NCBI GenBank assembly: GCA_030063045.1
Contig: JAQSEB010000011.1
Location: forward strand, 992,001-1,056,000
Length of the DNA: 64,000 nucleotides
From: Pratylenchus scribneri
Taxonomy: Eukaryota; Nematoda; Chromadorea; Rhabditida; Pratylenchidae
Reading direction: 5' to 3'
Positions 1 to 17,472 of the stretch are shown in pieces; the first letter of the stretch is position 1; each line of letters opens with the position of its first letter. The notes under the pieces were generated by a model, which saw only the letters and a list, made by a program, of their open reading frames with translations, ran no database searches and was not told where the DNA came from. Both the position numbers and the translations under genes were made by a program.

Positions 1-1
1 A

Positions 2-439
2 ATTCGAATTCAGGACAATACCCGTTCCCTTTTCTTCCGCCGCCATTACCCTGTCAATTCGGTCACATTTGCCGGCATCGACCCAGAAAGCAGAGTGTAA
101 GCCTCGACGAATCCCTTCCCAAAATAATATTTTTACCCCTAATAAGTTTTGATAATAATAATGTGGCCCAATTGCCGCCCACCTATGTTCGCCAAGCCCC
201 CATTTTTGGCTATGTGGCGCGAAAATTGCCGACCAATGGATTCAGTGGAAGTGTGGAAAATGCCTGCCATATTTTTGCCGAATTGGATCCAGGTAATCCA
301 TCCAAACCCAATCCATTCATATTCATTCATTTTATTAGATCAACCAGCCTCTGCTGTTGTTCGGTTCATAACGAATGTGATGATGCCGGCTGGTCGATCC
401 CAATTGCAGCAAATTCATCAGAATGCGAATATTCATTAA
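2..439 (+). CDS. tns-1: Tensin, C-terminal PTB domain (3' end of gene, truncated by window edge)
   Basis: Tensin is an adaptor linking integrin adhesions to actin; its C-terminal PTB domain binds NPxY tails of beta-integrins. Only the last three exons are present (2-96, 147-292, 339-439), joined by introns of 50 and 46 bp with GT-AG ends. The joined frame reads [20 protein letters not shown], then IFGYVARK, then [19 protein letters not shown] and ends in NANIH-stop. This order and wording match the tensin PTB fold, including the phase-correct Asp codon split over the last intron. The SH2 and upstream parts lie outside the window. Family assignment is secure from these motifs; the orthologue symbol follows the single C. 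elegans tensin and is inference. Confidence 0.9.
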
Positions 440-1026
440 TAATAATAAAAATAATATTAAAATAGCCAGCAATCCCAACATTTTCACATTTCGATTCTAT
501 CAGTCAATCCCCTCCCATCCATCACAAATTGCCTTGATCAACGAAAATTTCTTACCCAAAATTATAATATATTTTCATAAATTGAAATTGTTTCCCTCAT
601 TAATGCCCAAATAAAGCTCCAAATTATTTTCGCAGAATAAAGAAATCAAAAATCAAATAAAAATTAACTCATTTGTTAGGAAGAAAGAAGAAGTTTCTTT
701 TACTTCCTTCTACTAATAATATAAAAGTATCCTGCATGTAACTTAGTTATTAAATTAAAATTTAAAATATACAAAATTGTCGGGCTAATTAAAAAATGCA
801 AATAGAAGATAAGAGATGGATTAAAATTGGTAATTAGTTGATTTAATGAGAGAAGGATACTAAAGTATATTTTTAGATTGTTTTTCCAGAAATTTATCAT
901 TTAATTTTTTCAAAAATTAAAATTTATGATTTAATTTTTTCAAAAATTATTTTGATGATTTTAACAATTATTTTTTGTTTGATATCCCTTTAATGAAAGT
1001 TTTATTTTTGTGTATTGCGCCAATGT
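440..1026. other. AT-rich intergenic spacer after tensin
   Basis: Very AT-rich sequence with an AATAAA-like signal near 611-642, consistent with the 3' end of the tensin transcript. Two related A/T-rich segments near 885-950 (each containing tttaattttttcaaaaatta) form a short direct repeat. No coding exon is visible. Confidence 0.5.
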
Positions 1027-3020
1027 AATTCCGCCTGTTTGTGTTTTGCCTAAATTCCGCCTGTTTGTGTTTCACCTAAATAATTCTTTCTGTTTGTGTT
1101 TTTTGCCCAACTAATTCCGCCTGTTTATGTTTTGCCCAACTAATTCCGCCTGTTTGTATTTCAACTAAATAATTCCGTCTGTTTGTGTTTTGCCCAACTA
1201 ATTCCGCCTGTTTGTGTTTTGCCCAACTAATTTCGCCTGTTTGTGTTTTGCCTATATAATTCCGCCTGTTTGTGTTTCAACTAAATAATTCTGCCTTTTT
1301 GTGTTTTGCCTAAATAATTCCGCCTGTTTGTGTTTTGCCTATATAATTCCGCCTGTTTGTGTTTTGCTCAACTAATTCCGCCTGTTTGTGTTTCAACTAA
1401 ATATTTCCGCCTGTTTGTGTTTTGCCTAAATAATTCCGCCTGTTTGTGTTTTGCCTAAATAATTCCGCCTGTTTGTGTTTCATCTAAATAATTCCGCCTG
1501 TTTGTGTTTCATCTAAATAATTCCGCCTGTTTGTGTTTTGCCTAAATAATTCCGCCTGTTTGTGTTTTGCCTAAATAATTCCGCCTGTTTGTGTTTCATC
1601 TAAATAATTCCGCCTGTTTGTGTTTCATCTAAATAATTCCGCCTGTTTGTGTTTCACCTAAATAATTCCGCCTGTTTGTGTTTTGCCTAAATAATTCCGC
1701 CTGTTTGTGTTTTGCCTAAATAATTCCGCCTGTTTGTGTTTCATCTAAATAATTCCGCCTGTTTGTGTTTCATCTAAATAATTCCGCCTGTTTGTGTTTT
1801 GCCTAAATAATTCCGCCTGTTTGTGTTTCATCTAAATAATTCCGCCTGTTTGTGTTTCATCTAAATAATTCCGCCTGTTTGTGTTTCATCTAAATAATTC
1901 CGCCTGTTTGTGTTTTGCCTAAATAATTCCGCCTGTTTGTGTTTCATCTAAATAATTCCGCCTGTTTGTGTTTCATCTAAATAATTCCGCCTGTTTGTGT
2001 TTTGCCTAAATAATTCCGCCTGTTTGTGTTTTATCTAAATAATTCCGCCTGTTTGTGTTTTGCCTATATAATTCCGCCTGTTTGTGTTTTGCTCAACTAA
2101 TTCCGCCTGTTTGTGTTTCAACTAAATATTTCCGCCTGTTTGTGTTTTGCCTAAATAATTCCGCCTGTTTGTGTTTTGCCTAAATAATTCCGCCTGTTTG
2201 TGTTTCATCTAAATAATTCCGCCTGTTTGTGTTTCATCTAAATAATTCCGCCTGTTTGTGTTTTGCCTAAATAATTCCGCCTGTTTGTGTTTTGCCTAAA
2301 TAATTCCGCCTGTTTGTGTTTCATCTAAATAATTCCGCCTGTTTGTGTTTCACCTAAATAATTCCGCCTGTTTGTGTTTTGCCTAAATAATTCCGCCTGT
2401 TTGTGTTTTGCCTAAATAATTCCGCCTGTTTGTGTTTCATCTAAATAATTCCGCCTGTTTGTGTTTCATCTAAATAATTCCGCCTGTTTGTGTTTTGCCT
2501 AAATAATTCCGCCTGTTTGTGTTTTGCCTAAATAATTCCGCCTGTTTGTGTTTCATCTAAATAATTCCGCCTGTTTGTGTTTCATCTAAATAATTCCGCC
2601 TGTTTGTGTTTTGCCTAAATAATTCCGCCTGTTTGTGTTTTGCCTAAATAATTCCGCCTGTTTGTGTTTCATCTAAATAATTCCGCCTGTTTGTGTTTCA
2701 TCTAAATAATTCCGCCTGTTTGTGTTTCACCTAAATAATTCCGCCTGTTTGTGTTTTGCCTAAATAATTCCGCCTGTTTGTGTTTTGCCTAAATAATTCC
2801 GCCTGTTTGTGTTTCATCTAAATAATTCCGCCTGTTTGTGTTTCATCTAAATAATTCCGCCTGTTTGTGTTTCATCTAAATAATTCCGCCTGTTTGTGTT
2901 TTGCCTAAATAATTCCGCCTGTTTGTGTTTTGCCTTAATAATTCCGCCTGTTTGTGTTTCATCTAAATAATTCCGCCTGTTTGTGTTTCATCTAAATAAT
3001 TCCGCTTGTTGTGTTTTGCC
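1027..3020. repeat. 29-bp satellite array (about 69 units)
   Basis: Tandem units of 29 bp share the core attccgcctgtttgtgttt and then fall into two main classes: one continues tgcctaaata, the other catctaaata. Through much of the array the classes come in pairs (two of one, two of the other), which gives a 116-bp higher-order period. A rare string of variants (gcctatata, then gctcaacta, then caactaaatattt) occurs twice, 725 bp or 25 units apart, marking an internal block duplication. The same family appears inverted at 23361-24774. Confidence 0.95.
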
Positions 3021-3363
3021 TATCGAATTCTGCCTATTTTGTTTTTCACTATATTATAAGTCATTCCCCTGCTTTTTTTGATATTTTTTGTCTGTCAACA
3101 ATTTGTCGGCTAAATTCACAAAGTTTACGCATATTTTGCCCTCACCCAAATTATAATCACTTTTGGTTAGCCCCCCTCCCTTTTTCGGTTGCTATGGGTG
3201 CCGTTGCCATTTTGTGAGGCGCTGACTGAGTGCCAATTTGCGGGTTTTTCTCTCTGCCTTCCTTCCTTTTTCCCCTTCAATCCTTTGTCCTCCGCCAAAG
3301 GAGAAGCTGCGCATTCGGCACTTTATGTGGATAAAATAATCCGTATAGGAATTGTTGATTGTG
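3021..3363. other. Spacer / upstream region of the ARL13 gene
   Basis: Pyrimidine-rich sequence between the satellite and the ARL13 start codon. It is open in more than one frame, but the reading that fits the family begins at the ATG at 3364, so this is taken as 5' UTR and promoter. No defined promoter motif can be pointed to. Confidence 0.4.
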
Positions 3364-4777
3364 ATGGGAAATTGTGTGGGCGGATTCAAGCGAAGAACGA
3401 CACGAATTTCACCCTGGAAAAGGAATAGGCAAGTTGTTGTGGTCTTTCGTTCATATTTTGATTTTGCCACAGGAAAATTGTTCTTTGTTTCCTTGGCATT
3501 GACGGAGCCGGCAAAACGACAATTGTGAAGGCATTGCAAGGAGGTTGATTGGAATTGTTGGCTTTAATTTATTTTGTAGAGGATTTTGGGACGGTGCATC
3601 CAACGATGGGATTCAGTCGGGCAGAATTGAATGTTAAAAAATATAAATTGACGGTTTATGATTTGGGCGGATCACAACGAATTCGGGATATTTGGCCAAC
3701 ATATTTTGCCGAAGTTTGCCCGATTATTTATAATTATTTTTTTTTGCCAGGTTTATGGCCTCGTTTTTGTGGTCGATTCGAGTGCGGTCAGTCGATTGGC
3801 CGAAAATAAGCAAATGGTCGATTCACTTTATGAATTACCCGAATTGATGGGAAAACCAATACTTTTCCTGTTGAATAAAAAGGATTTGCCGGAGGCCCTC
3901 GATGAAATGCAATTTTCGGAACGATTCAGCCTCCATTCAATGGCAAAAAGGAATCGAACGGATATTCGGGTGGAAGGAGTTTGTGGGGTCAAAGGAACTG
4001 GAAAAGAAATTGATCAGGTTTTTGAGAAGAATATTGGATTAATTAAATTGGATTATTTTGAAGGTGATTTTGGAGGGAATGGAATGGCTAATCGAGAAAA
4101 TATTGGACAATTATGAGAATATTTCAAAGGGAGTTGAACAAGCATTGAAGAAATTGAGGGAAAGGCAGGCACAAGAAAGATTGGAACGGCAACACAGATT
4201 GGCATTGGCGTGAGTTGGGAATGGGGGATTGTGTCCAAAAATAGGACACAATTCGTTAACAAACTATTTTATTTATGAATTTAAATTTTTATTATATTTT
4301 TAGGGCATCCCATGCCGCCGAGGATAGCCCAGAGGAAGCAAGGAGTCGGCCTGAAAATGGCGAAAATGATCAAGAAGAGGGAACAAAAATTGAAAATGAG
4401 GCACAAAATGGCGATTTAATTGGGAATGAGGGAGGAAAAATGGATGGAAAGGTTGAAATTGAGGGAATTTGGATTGGAATTGGATGAATAAATGAATTAA
4501 ACAGATGGACAAATTGAGATTGAGATCGAGGCCGGCAACATCAACAAATCAAAATAGACGGACACAACAACAAACGGAAGGAGGAAGGCCAAAAACAGCA
4601 GGTGGCAACGAAAATGGCCAACGAATTGACTTTAGAATATTCGAAATTGTGGAAAAAAGAAAGGAGGGGGAGGAAATGATGGAAATGAAGGAAAGGAGGA
4701 AGGAAGATGAACCAAAAATGGAGGAAATTTGGCCAAAATTGGTGGCACAAAATGAAAACAATGAACAGCCTACATAA
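3364..4777 (+). CDS. arl-13: ARL13-type small GTPase (ciliary Arf-like protein)
   Basis: ARL13 is a membrane-anchored Arf-like GTPase of the ciliary shaft that activates ARL3. Exons: 3364-3428, 3473-3543, 3580-3713, 3751-4017, 4064-4209, 4304-4451, 4505-4777; all phases agree. The chosen start gives MGNCVGG, a myristoylation/palmitoylation-type N-terminus, joined to RKIVLCFLGIDGAGKTTIVK (G1). Then follow TVHPTMGF (switch I), YDLGGSQRIRDIW (switch II, lacking the usual Arf glutamine, as is typical of ARL13), VVDSS and LNKKD (G4). A charged coiled-coil-like helix (about QALKKLRERQAQERLERQ) and an acidic, low-complexity tail complete it. Intron 1 uses a GC donor (3429), which is why an ORF scan misses the true start. 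The gene ends 186 bp before the ABCC start on the same strand. Confidence 0.93.
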
Positions 4778-4963
4778 TTTCCATTCTCATTTTCATTTGT
4801 TTGTTTTTGCCTCATAAATTTCAATCACCTCTCAAAATTGTGATAAATTAAAATTAAAAAATATTAAATAAAAATAATTACCAAATTCCAATCAAACTAC
4901 GCACTCTCCACCCAATTTTGGGTACATTGGCTTCTTATCAATGTTTTTTGCTTGTCTGTATGA

Positions 4964-12149
<7,186 letters not shown>

Positions 12150-12436
12150 TTTCGGATAGAGAAAAGCCTTTTTAATTGGAAGGAAATTGTTAATTTTGTT
12201 TACTGTAATTTTAATTTGGATAAAATGTCATTTTAATTTATTTATTTTTATTTTTTCGATCCGATATCCGCGATCTCGATTTTTTTATTTTTTAGATGAA
12301 CGAAAACGAACTGAATTGTTAGAGCCAGTTAAAATTTATTAGATTATTCATTGTCCTGTTAAATTTTTAATTATCCTCTCGAATAAAATCAGTTTTATTT
12401 GCTACAATTTACATTAGAGAATAAAACATTAATAAA

Positions 12437-13837
12437 ATGGCTTCATTATCCTGTCGATTTTATGCAAATGAATTTCCGGATGTTGAGGACACTGTTATGG
12501 TCAAAGTGCAAAAAATTGCGGATATGGGCGCCTATGTGACTCTTTCCGAATATGACAATAAAGGTTTTGCTTTTTTTTATAATTCAATTCAAGTCGTAAA
12601 AATTTTAGAGGGAATGATTCTTTTGTCCGAATTGTCCCGCAGGCGCATTCGTTCAGTGAACAAATTGATAAAAGTTGGCCGAAGTGAATGCGTTATAGTG
12701 ATTCGCGTGGACCAAGATAAAGGTTTTAATGTGGAGAATTTTATTATTTAAATGAATTAATTCAAAAAAAGGTTACATTGATTTGTCAAAAAGACGAGTC
12801 TATTCGAAGGATTTAATCCAATGCGAAGAACGTTTTGCACGTGCCAAGGCAATTAATAGCATTTTGCGGCATGTTGCCGACCAATTGGGCTTCACAAAAA
12901 GCGAGGAATTGGAACAACTTTACGAAAAGGTTTTTTTAATTAATTAAACAAATTTAAATTATTTAATTTAAGACTGCTTGGTATTTTGATCGAAAATTGA
13001 AAAAGAAGGCGGCCGCCTATGAAATATTCGCAAAAGCATTGACGTAAATAAATTAAATCCAATATTTAAAATAATTTTATACATTTAGTGATTCAACTGT
13101 TTTCGATGAATGCCAAATTGACGAAAAAGTGAAAAGTCAATTGTTGAGCGAAATTCACAAAAAATTGACACCAAAAGCACTCAAAATTCGTTCGGACATT
13201 GAAGTAAGCTGTTTTGCCTATGATGGAGTTGAGGCGGTGAAGAAGGCACTTTTGGCTGGGAAACAATGCTCAACGGAGGAAATGTCCATCAAAGTGGGAC
13301 GAACATTTAATATTAATTTAAATTATTATTAATCTTGTTATTTTGCAGGTAAATTTGATTGCAGCGCCACTCTTCGTTGTCAGTGAGTTTTTCATTTAAT
13401 CAAATAAAAAATTGAAAAGAAATTAAATTAATAAAAATTAATTCGTTTAATTTAATGCTTAGCCGCCCAAACAATGGATCGGGAAGAGGGAATTGAGGCA
13501 GTCCAAAAAGCATTGGATGCCATAAAAAATACAATCGAATCGCATCAAGGAACATTCAAAATTATAATGGCGGTGAGAAATTTTAAAAAATATTTAACAA
13601 ATAAATTGATGAAATTTTCAGCCAAAAGTTTTGACCGATTTGGACGAGGAGGAAATCAAAAAACGATTGGAATTGTTGGAAGAGGAGGAAATGGGCAGTT
13701 CGGATGAAGAAGGTGAAGAGGAAGAAGAAGGAATGGTGGCCCCAAAAGGATTGGACCAGGCGGCGGATGCGGAAGAGGAGGCAAAAAGGAAAGGAAAGAA
13801 TGAGGCGGAAGATGGAAATGAAAGTGATTCGGACTAA
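12437..13837 (+). CDS. EIF2S1: Translation initiation factor eIF2 subunit alpha
   Basis: eIF2-alpha is the regulatory subunit of the eIF2-GTP-initiator tRNA complex; phosphorylation of its Ser51 by PERK/GCN2-type kinases shuts down general translation. Exons: 12437-12563, 12609-12722, 12772-12929, 12973-13043, 13089-13293, 13349-13382, 13463-13572, 13622-13837 (344 residues, normal family length). It opens with [20 protein letters not shown] and an S1/OB fold ([20 protein letters not shown]). The kinase target loop [13 protein letters not shown], with the Ser51-equivalent serine, is intact, followed by the helical domain, the C-terminal alpha/beta domain ([20 protein letters not shown]) and an acidic tail rich in Glu/Asp ending GNESDSD. 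It starts 287 bp after the ABCC stop on the same strand. Confidence 0.97.
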
Positions 13838-15413
13838 TTGTGGATTGGATGGGCCAAAACAAAATTATTTATCCTCTCTTTTACATTGTTTTCTCCAACC
13901 AACCAATTTAATTTGTTGTTTTAATTGATAATAAATAAATGGATGGAATAATTTGATAACGGCATATGAATTTTAATTTATTTTCGCACCTTTCGGAACT
14001 CCAGAGAATTAATTTTGGAAGAATAAAAAGTAAAAAAAAAGCTGAAAAAATTACTTTGCGCAATTGGAAACCGAACTCCCATAGACCCTAGTGAAAACAA
14101 TCGCTCTACCGCCTGCGCTACCCACGCTTCATGGGCAACGCATTAAACAATTCTACAACTAATACTCATAGTAGAAAAATCTATCTGCTGGCAAATTAAA
14201 TTTCATGGCCAAAATCTAAACCAAATGCAAATTAATATCCATCATATTCAGCACTATCAATTACCCTAAATTTAACATTTCTTTCATCAAAATCCAACAT
14301 CAACAACCATGGCCATAGCATTGTGGTCAAGCTGTGCAGGAATTGGCCAAATTAAAAAATCATTTAGCAAGTTGTGATCTTCACGCCCGAGTATAAAAGA
14401 TCAGCTCAATCCATCCTCAAAAACATAGATAAAAAAAATTGGGGACGCACAGAAGATAATCAATTCTTTTCTAAATACTGTATATATGGGATTGCCAATT
14501 TCATCAACATTTGCCCAAGGCAATTTCCTCTCTTCCTTCAATTTGCTTCAGTTTTCATTCACAAACACCGATGCCACCTTCATTGCTTTCATTCCTTCCT
14601 TCATTCCTGCCATTCCATAATCCCGTCCATGGTCAAGGGGAAGAGGGGATCGGCTGTGGCTGGTTGGTTGCCTTCCAAATCTCAACAAAAGGACAAAAAG
14701 CTAACGTGAAGGTGGAAGAGGGTCCTCATCATCGCCCATTTGGGATATTCAAAAAGGGGCTTGTGGTCGAAGAAGGAAGGAGGGGATGAATATGAATAGA
14801 TGGAAAGAACTGGGAAGAAAGGGGAATACGCCGGAGGATCCGGGATCCTTCGTTGGTGGACAGTCCGTCATCTCAATCAGCCAGCATCGCCTTCAACGCT
14901 CCCTCCTCCTCCTTTCAGCTGCCGGCAGTTGGCTTCATCATCAGGCTAATCTACTATAACGGGGACACATTTTTGGACGCGCAACCCTTTGACTGCACCG
15001 CAAGCCCCAACCCCTTCCCCCATTTTTTATGAACATCTTTAATCCTCTTTTCCTTTGTATTGTATTTGCCGTTCGACGATAATCCCTCACTGGGATGGGC
15101 ATTCCATATTTGGGCCCAAAATATTTATTTTGGCACTAAATTACTGACCCGGACAATGCCTATCATTTATGCCTTTTATTTGAAAGAATAAGCCAATTCA
15201 TTTCAGATAACATTTAACGATAATCCTTTTAATCCCATTGAAATTTGAATCAGTTTCGAGAAAGACAAGATTAAAGAAACAATTTCATTTTGTTTTTCCT
15301 TTATCTACACCATTGTCCATTTCCCAATCCAAATTACCCTTCAGCATATTCATTTGTTATTTACAAAATATTTTGAGAATTATTCCTCCAAATTTTGGTG
15401 AACACAAGGAATT
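13838..15413. other. Intergenic region with a tRNA-like fragment
   Basis: After the eIF2-alpha stop there is an AT-rich 3' flank (AATAAATAAAT near 13930). From about 14400 to 15000 the sequence is more GC-rich with open but unrecognisable frames. It is probably the upstream region of the ground-like gene. I see no convincing exon. Confidence 0.4.
14063..14127 (-). other. tRNA-like sequence (A- and B-box), possible SINE or tRNA pseudogene
   Basis: Read on the minus strand it contains TAGCGCAGGCGGTAGAGCG, a close match to a tRNA D-arm/A box, and about 30 bases later GGAGTTCGGTTTCC, a B-box/T-arm-like segment. The 5' acceptor half (GCGTGGG) has no matching 3' half, so it is not an intact tRNA gene. 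Confidence 0.5.
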
Positions 15414-17472
15414 ATGTCTTCCGGCTCGCCGGGCAATCCAATTTTATTTTGGCTATTGGCCACATTTGTGGAAATAATTGGCCCAATTTGGGCCTGTTTG
15501 GGAGGAGGGGGCGGAGGAGGGTCAGTTCATCAAAATGAAATCAAATAATAATTAAATTAATCCAATCTAGGGTTGTTTGCTGTCCACCTTCATCCCCAAT
15601 TGGCTGTGCCCCTGCGGTCCCAATTTGCGGGTGAATATAGGCGAGGCATTCAATCCTAATTATTTATACTTAATTAAGCGGGTACGGCGGTTACGGGGGC
15701 TATGGCGGCGGCGGTGGAAGCTATGGAGCCGGTGGAAGTTATGCAGCTCCCCAAATTATTAGCTATCCTCGGCCATTTGGTTATCAATCAGCAGGGAGAG
15801 GAGGATGTACTGGTGGCGGCGGAAATTGTGGTAGTGGTGGTGGATGTTCCGGAGGAAATTGTGGAGGAGGAGGAGGAGAATGTTCGGGACAATCTTGCAC
15901 CGGAAATGGTGGATGTTCGAGTGGATCTTGTGTGGCAATAAGGAACAATGTTGGTGGTGGAGGTTGCCAAGGATATGAATGCGAAGATGCCGAAAATATT
16001 GGGAATGGAGGATGTTCTGGCGGCAATTGTGGCGGAGGCGGATGTTCTGGGTCTAGCTGTGGACGGCCACAACCTTGCCAATCTTCGGTTTATCCCCTTA
16101 TTCTAAAGTTTCCGCCAATTATTTCCCATTAAAGGGCAATTGCGGCACCGTGGATGGATGTTCTGGGGCGGGTTGTGCCAATGCCAATGGCGGAGGTGGC
16201 TGCAATAATTGTGGATCAGGGAATGGAGGATGTTCTGGAGGAGGGAATTGTGCTCAACAACAACAAGTTTCATCCGGCTCTTCCTGCCAATCCGGCCAAT
16301 TTTGTGGCCCAATCGTGGATAATGCCCTTCCTCAGTCACAATCTGCCCCATTGCCAAGTGAGCCTTGCGAATCCGGTCAACCCTGTGGTCAATCCGACAT
16401 CGATGCCCAGCCCGGTGAAGCATTGCCGTGTGCCCCAGGCCCAACCACATGTGAACAGTCAGCCATCCCGCAGAGTGTCCCAGCAGACATTGGCCATAAT
16501 TCATCTCAACCTGGATATGCTGTACAACCAGCTAGCGCACTGCCTAGTCCTTTGCCCTATGCTCCACAGCCACAACCTGAATCTGCGCCTTTGCCTAGTC
16601 CGGAACCAGCCCCTCTCCCCCAATCTGAACTCGACCAAAATGGTTTACAATCTTAAATTTTACACAAAATCATTTCCCTTCTAAGCAGTAGAAGAAGCTG
16701 CATCGGCGCCATCACCTTCGGAATATGAAGTACCGGAGAGCGAGAATGGAGGCCAAGATAATGAGGCACCGGTACAATCTGCAGAACCTGAACAAATTTC
16801 AGCTCCAGAATCGCCAGGAATTGAGTCTTCTGGCCCTGAACTGGAGCCAGGACCTTTGCCGGCCCCTCCTCCTGTGGAAGTTTCACCGCCAGCTCCGCCG
16901 CCTCCCACAGAAACCGATGCTCCATCGATTGATGACTATTCATCTGAATCCTCAACTGAATCAATAATTCAGCCTCCTTTGGCCCAAAATCCATATGAAG
17001 GAGTGGATGAGGCTGAGCCAGAACAAAAATTGGACACCGACATTTCTGAACTGCCTTCGCCACCCGGGACGAGTGCAAACCCGTTGAATAGCAATTATGA
17101 GGATGAAACGAATACAGCAGTGGGTGCCCCACCTGCACCGCCGGGCTCACCCGGCCATTTCTTCATAACCGATGAGGAGGAGGAAAAAGATGCCGGCCTC
17201 ACATGCGAGGATACTGAATTGAGGTGAATTCAAAATTGAATATTTACTTAAATATTTCATTTTATTATAGAAAAATTGTTGAAAATTCATTGGCACAAAT
17301 GTCCGACAATTTGGAGGCTGCCCGAAAGATCGAAAGTGAAGCGGCGGCAAAATTCGGAGGCCGATTTAATTCGATTGTTTCAAACAATGAATTTGCATAT
17401 GTGAATTGGTACGGGAAAAGGAATTGCCAATTGAGGATTGGCGAAAGGCATTCCCTCACTTGGGAAGATTAA
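15414..17472 (+). CDS. Secreted Gly/Cys-rich ground-like domain protein
   Basis: Ground-like (grl) proteins are nematode hedgehog-related secreted proteins of cuticle and epithelia. Exons: 15414-15520, 15571-15630, 15679-16087, 16135-16642, 16686-17223, 17271-17472 (about 607 residues). The start ATG gives a hydrophobic signal segment (PILFWLLATFVEIIGPIWAC), then a Gly run, the CCPPSSPIGCAPAVPICG segment typical of these proteins, and a GYGGYGGYGG region. About ten Gly/Cys modules follow (GGCSGGNC, GGGGCSGSSC and variants), then a long Pro/Gln/Glu-rich acidic stretch of roughly 300 residues. The C-terminal ground-like domain comes last (TCEDTELRKIVENSLAQM, KFGGRFNSIVSNNEFAYVNW). The length of the acidic insert is unusual; which grl member it is cannot be decided. 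Confidence 0.9.

Noticed and set aside
1027..3020. CRISPR-like look of regularly spaced 29-bp repeats
   Set aside because: Units are contiguous with no unique spacers; this is a eukaryotic satellite.
14374..14789. Two overlapping plus-strand ORFs before the ground-like gene
   Set aside because: No splice signals or homology-like motifs; probably upstream sequence.
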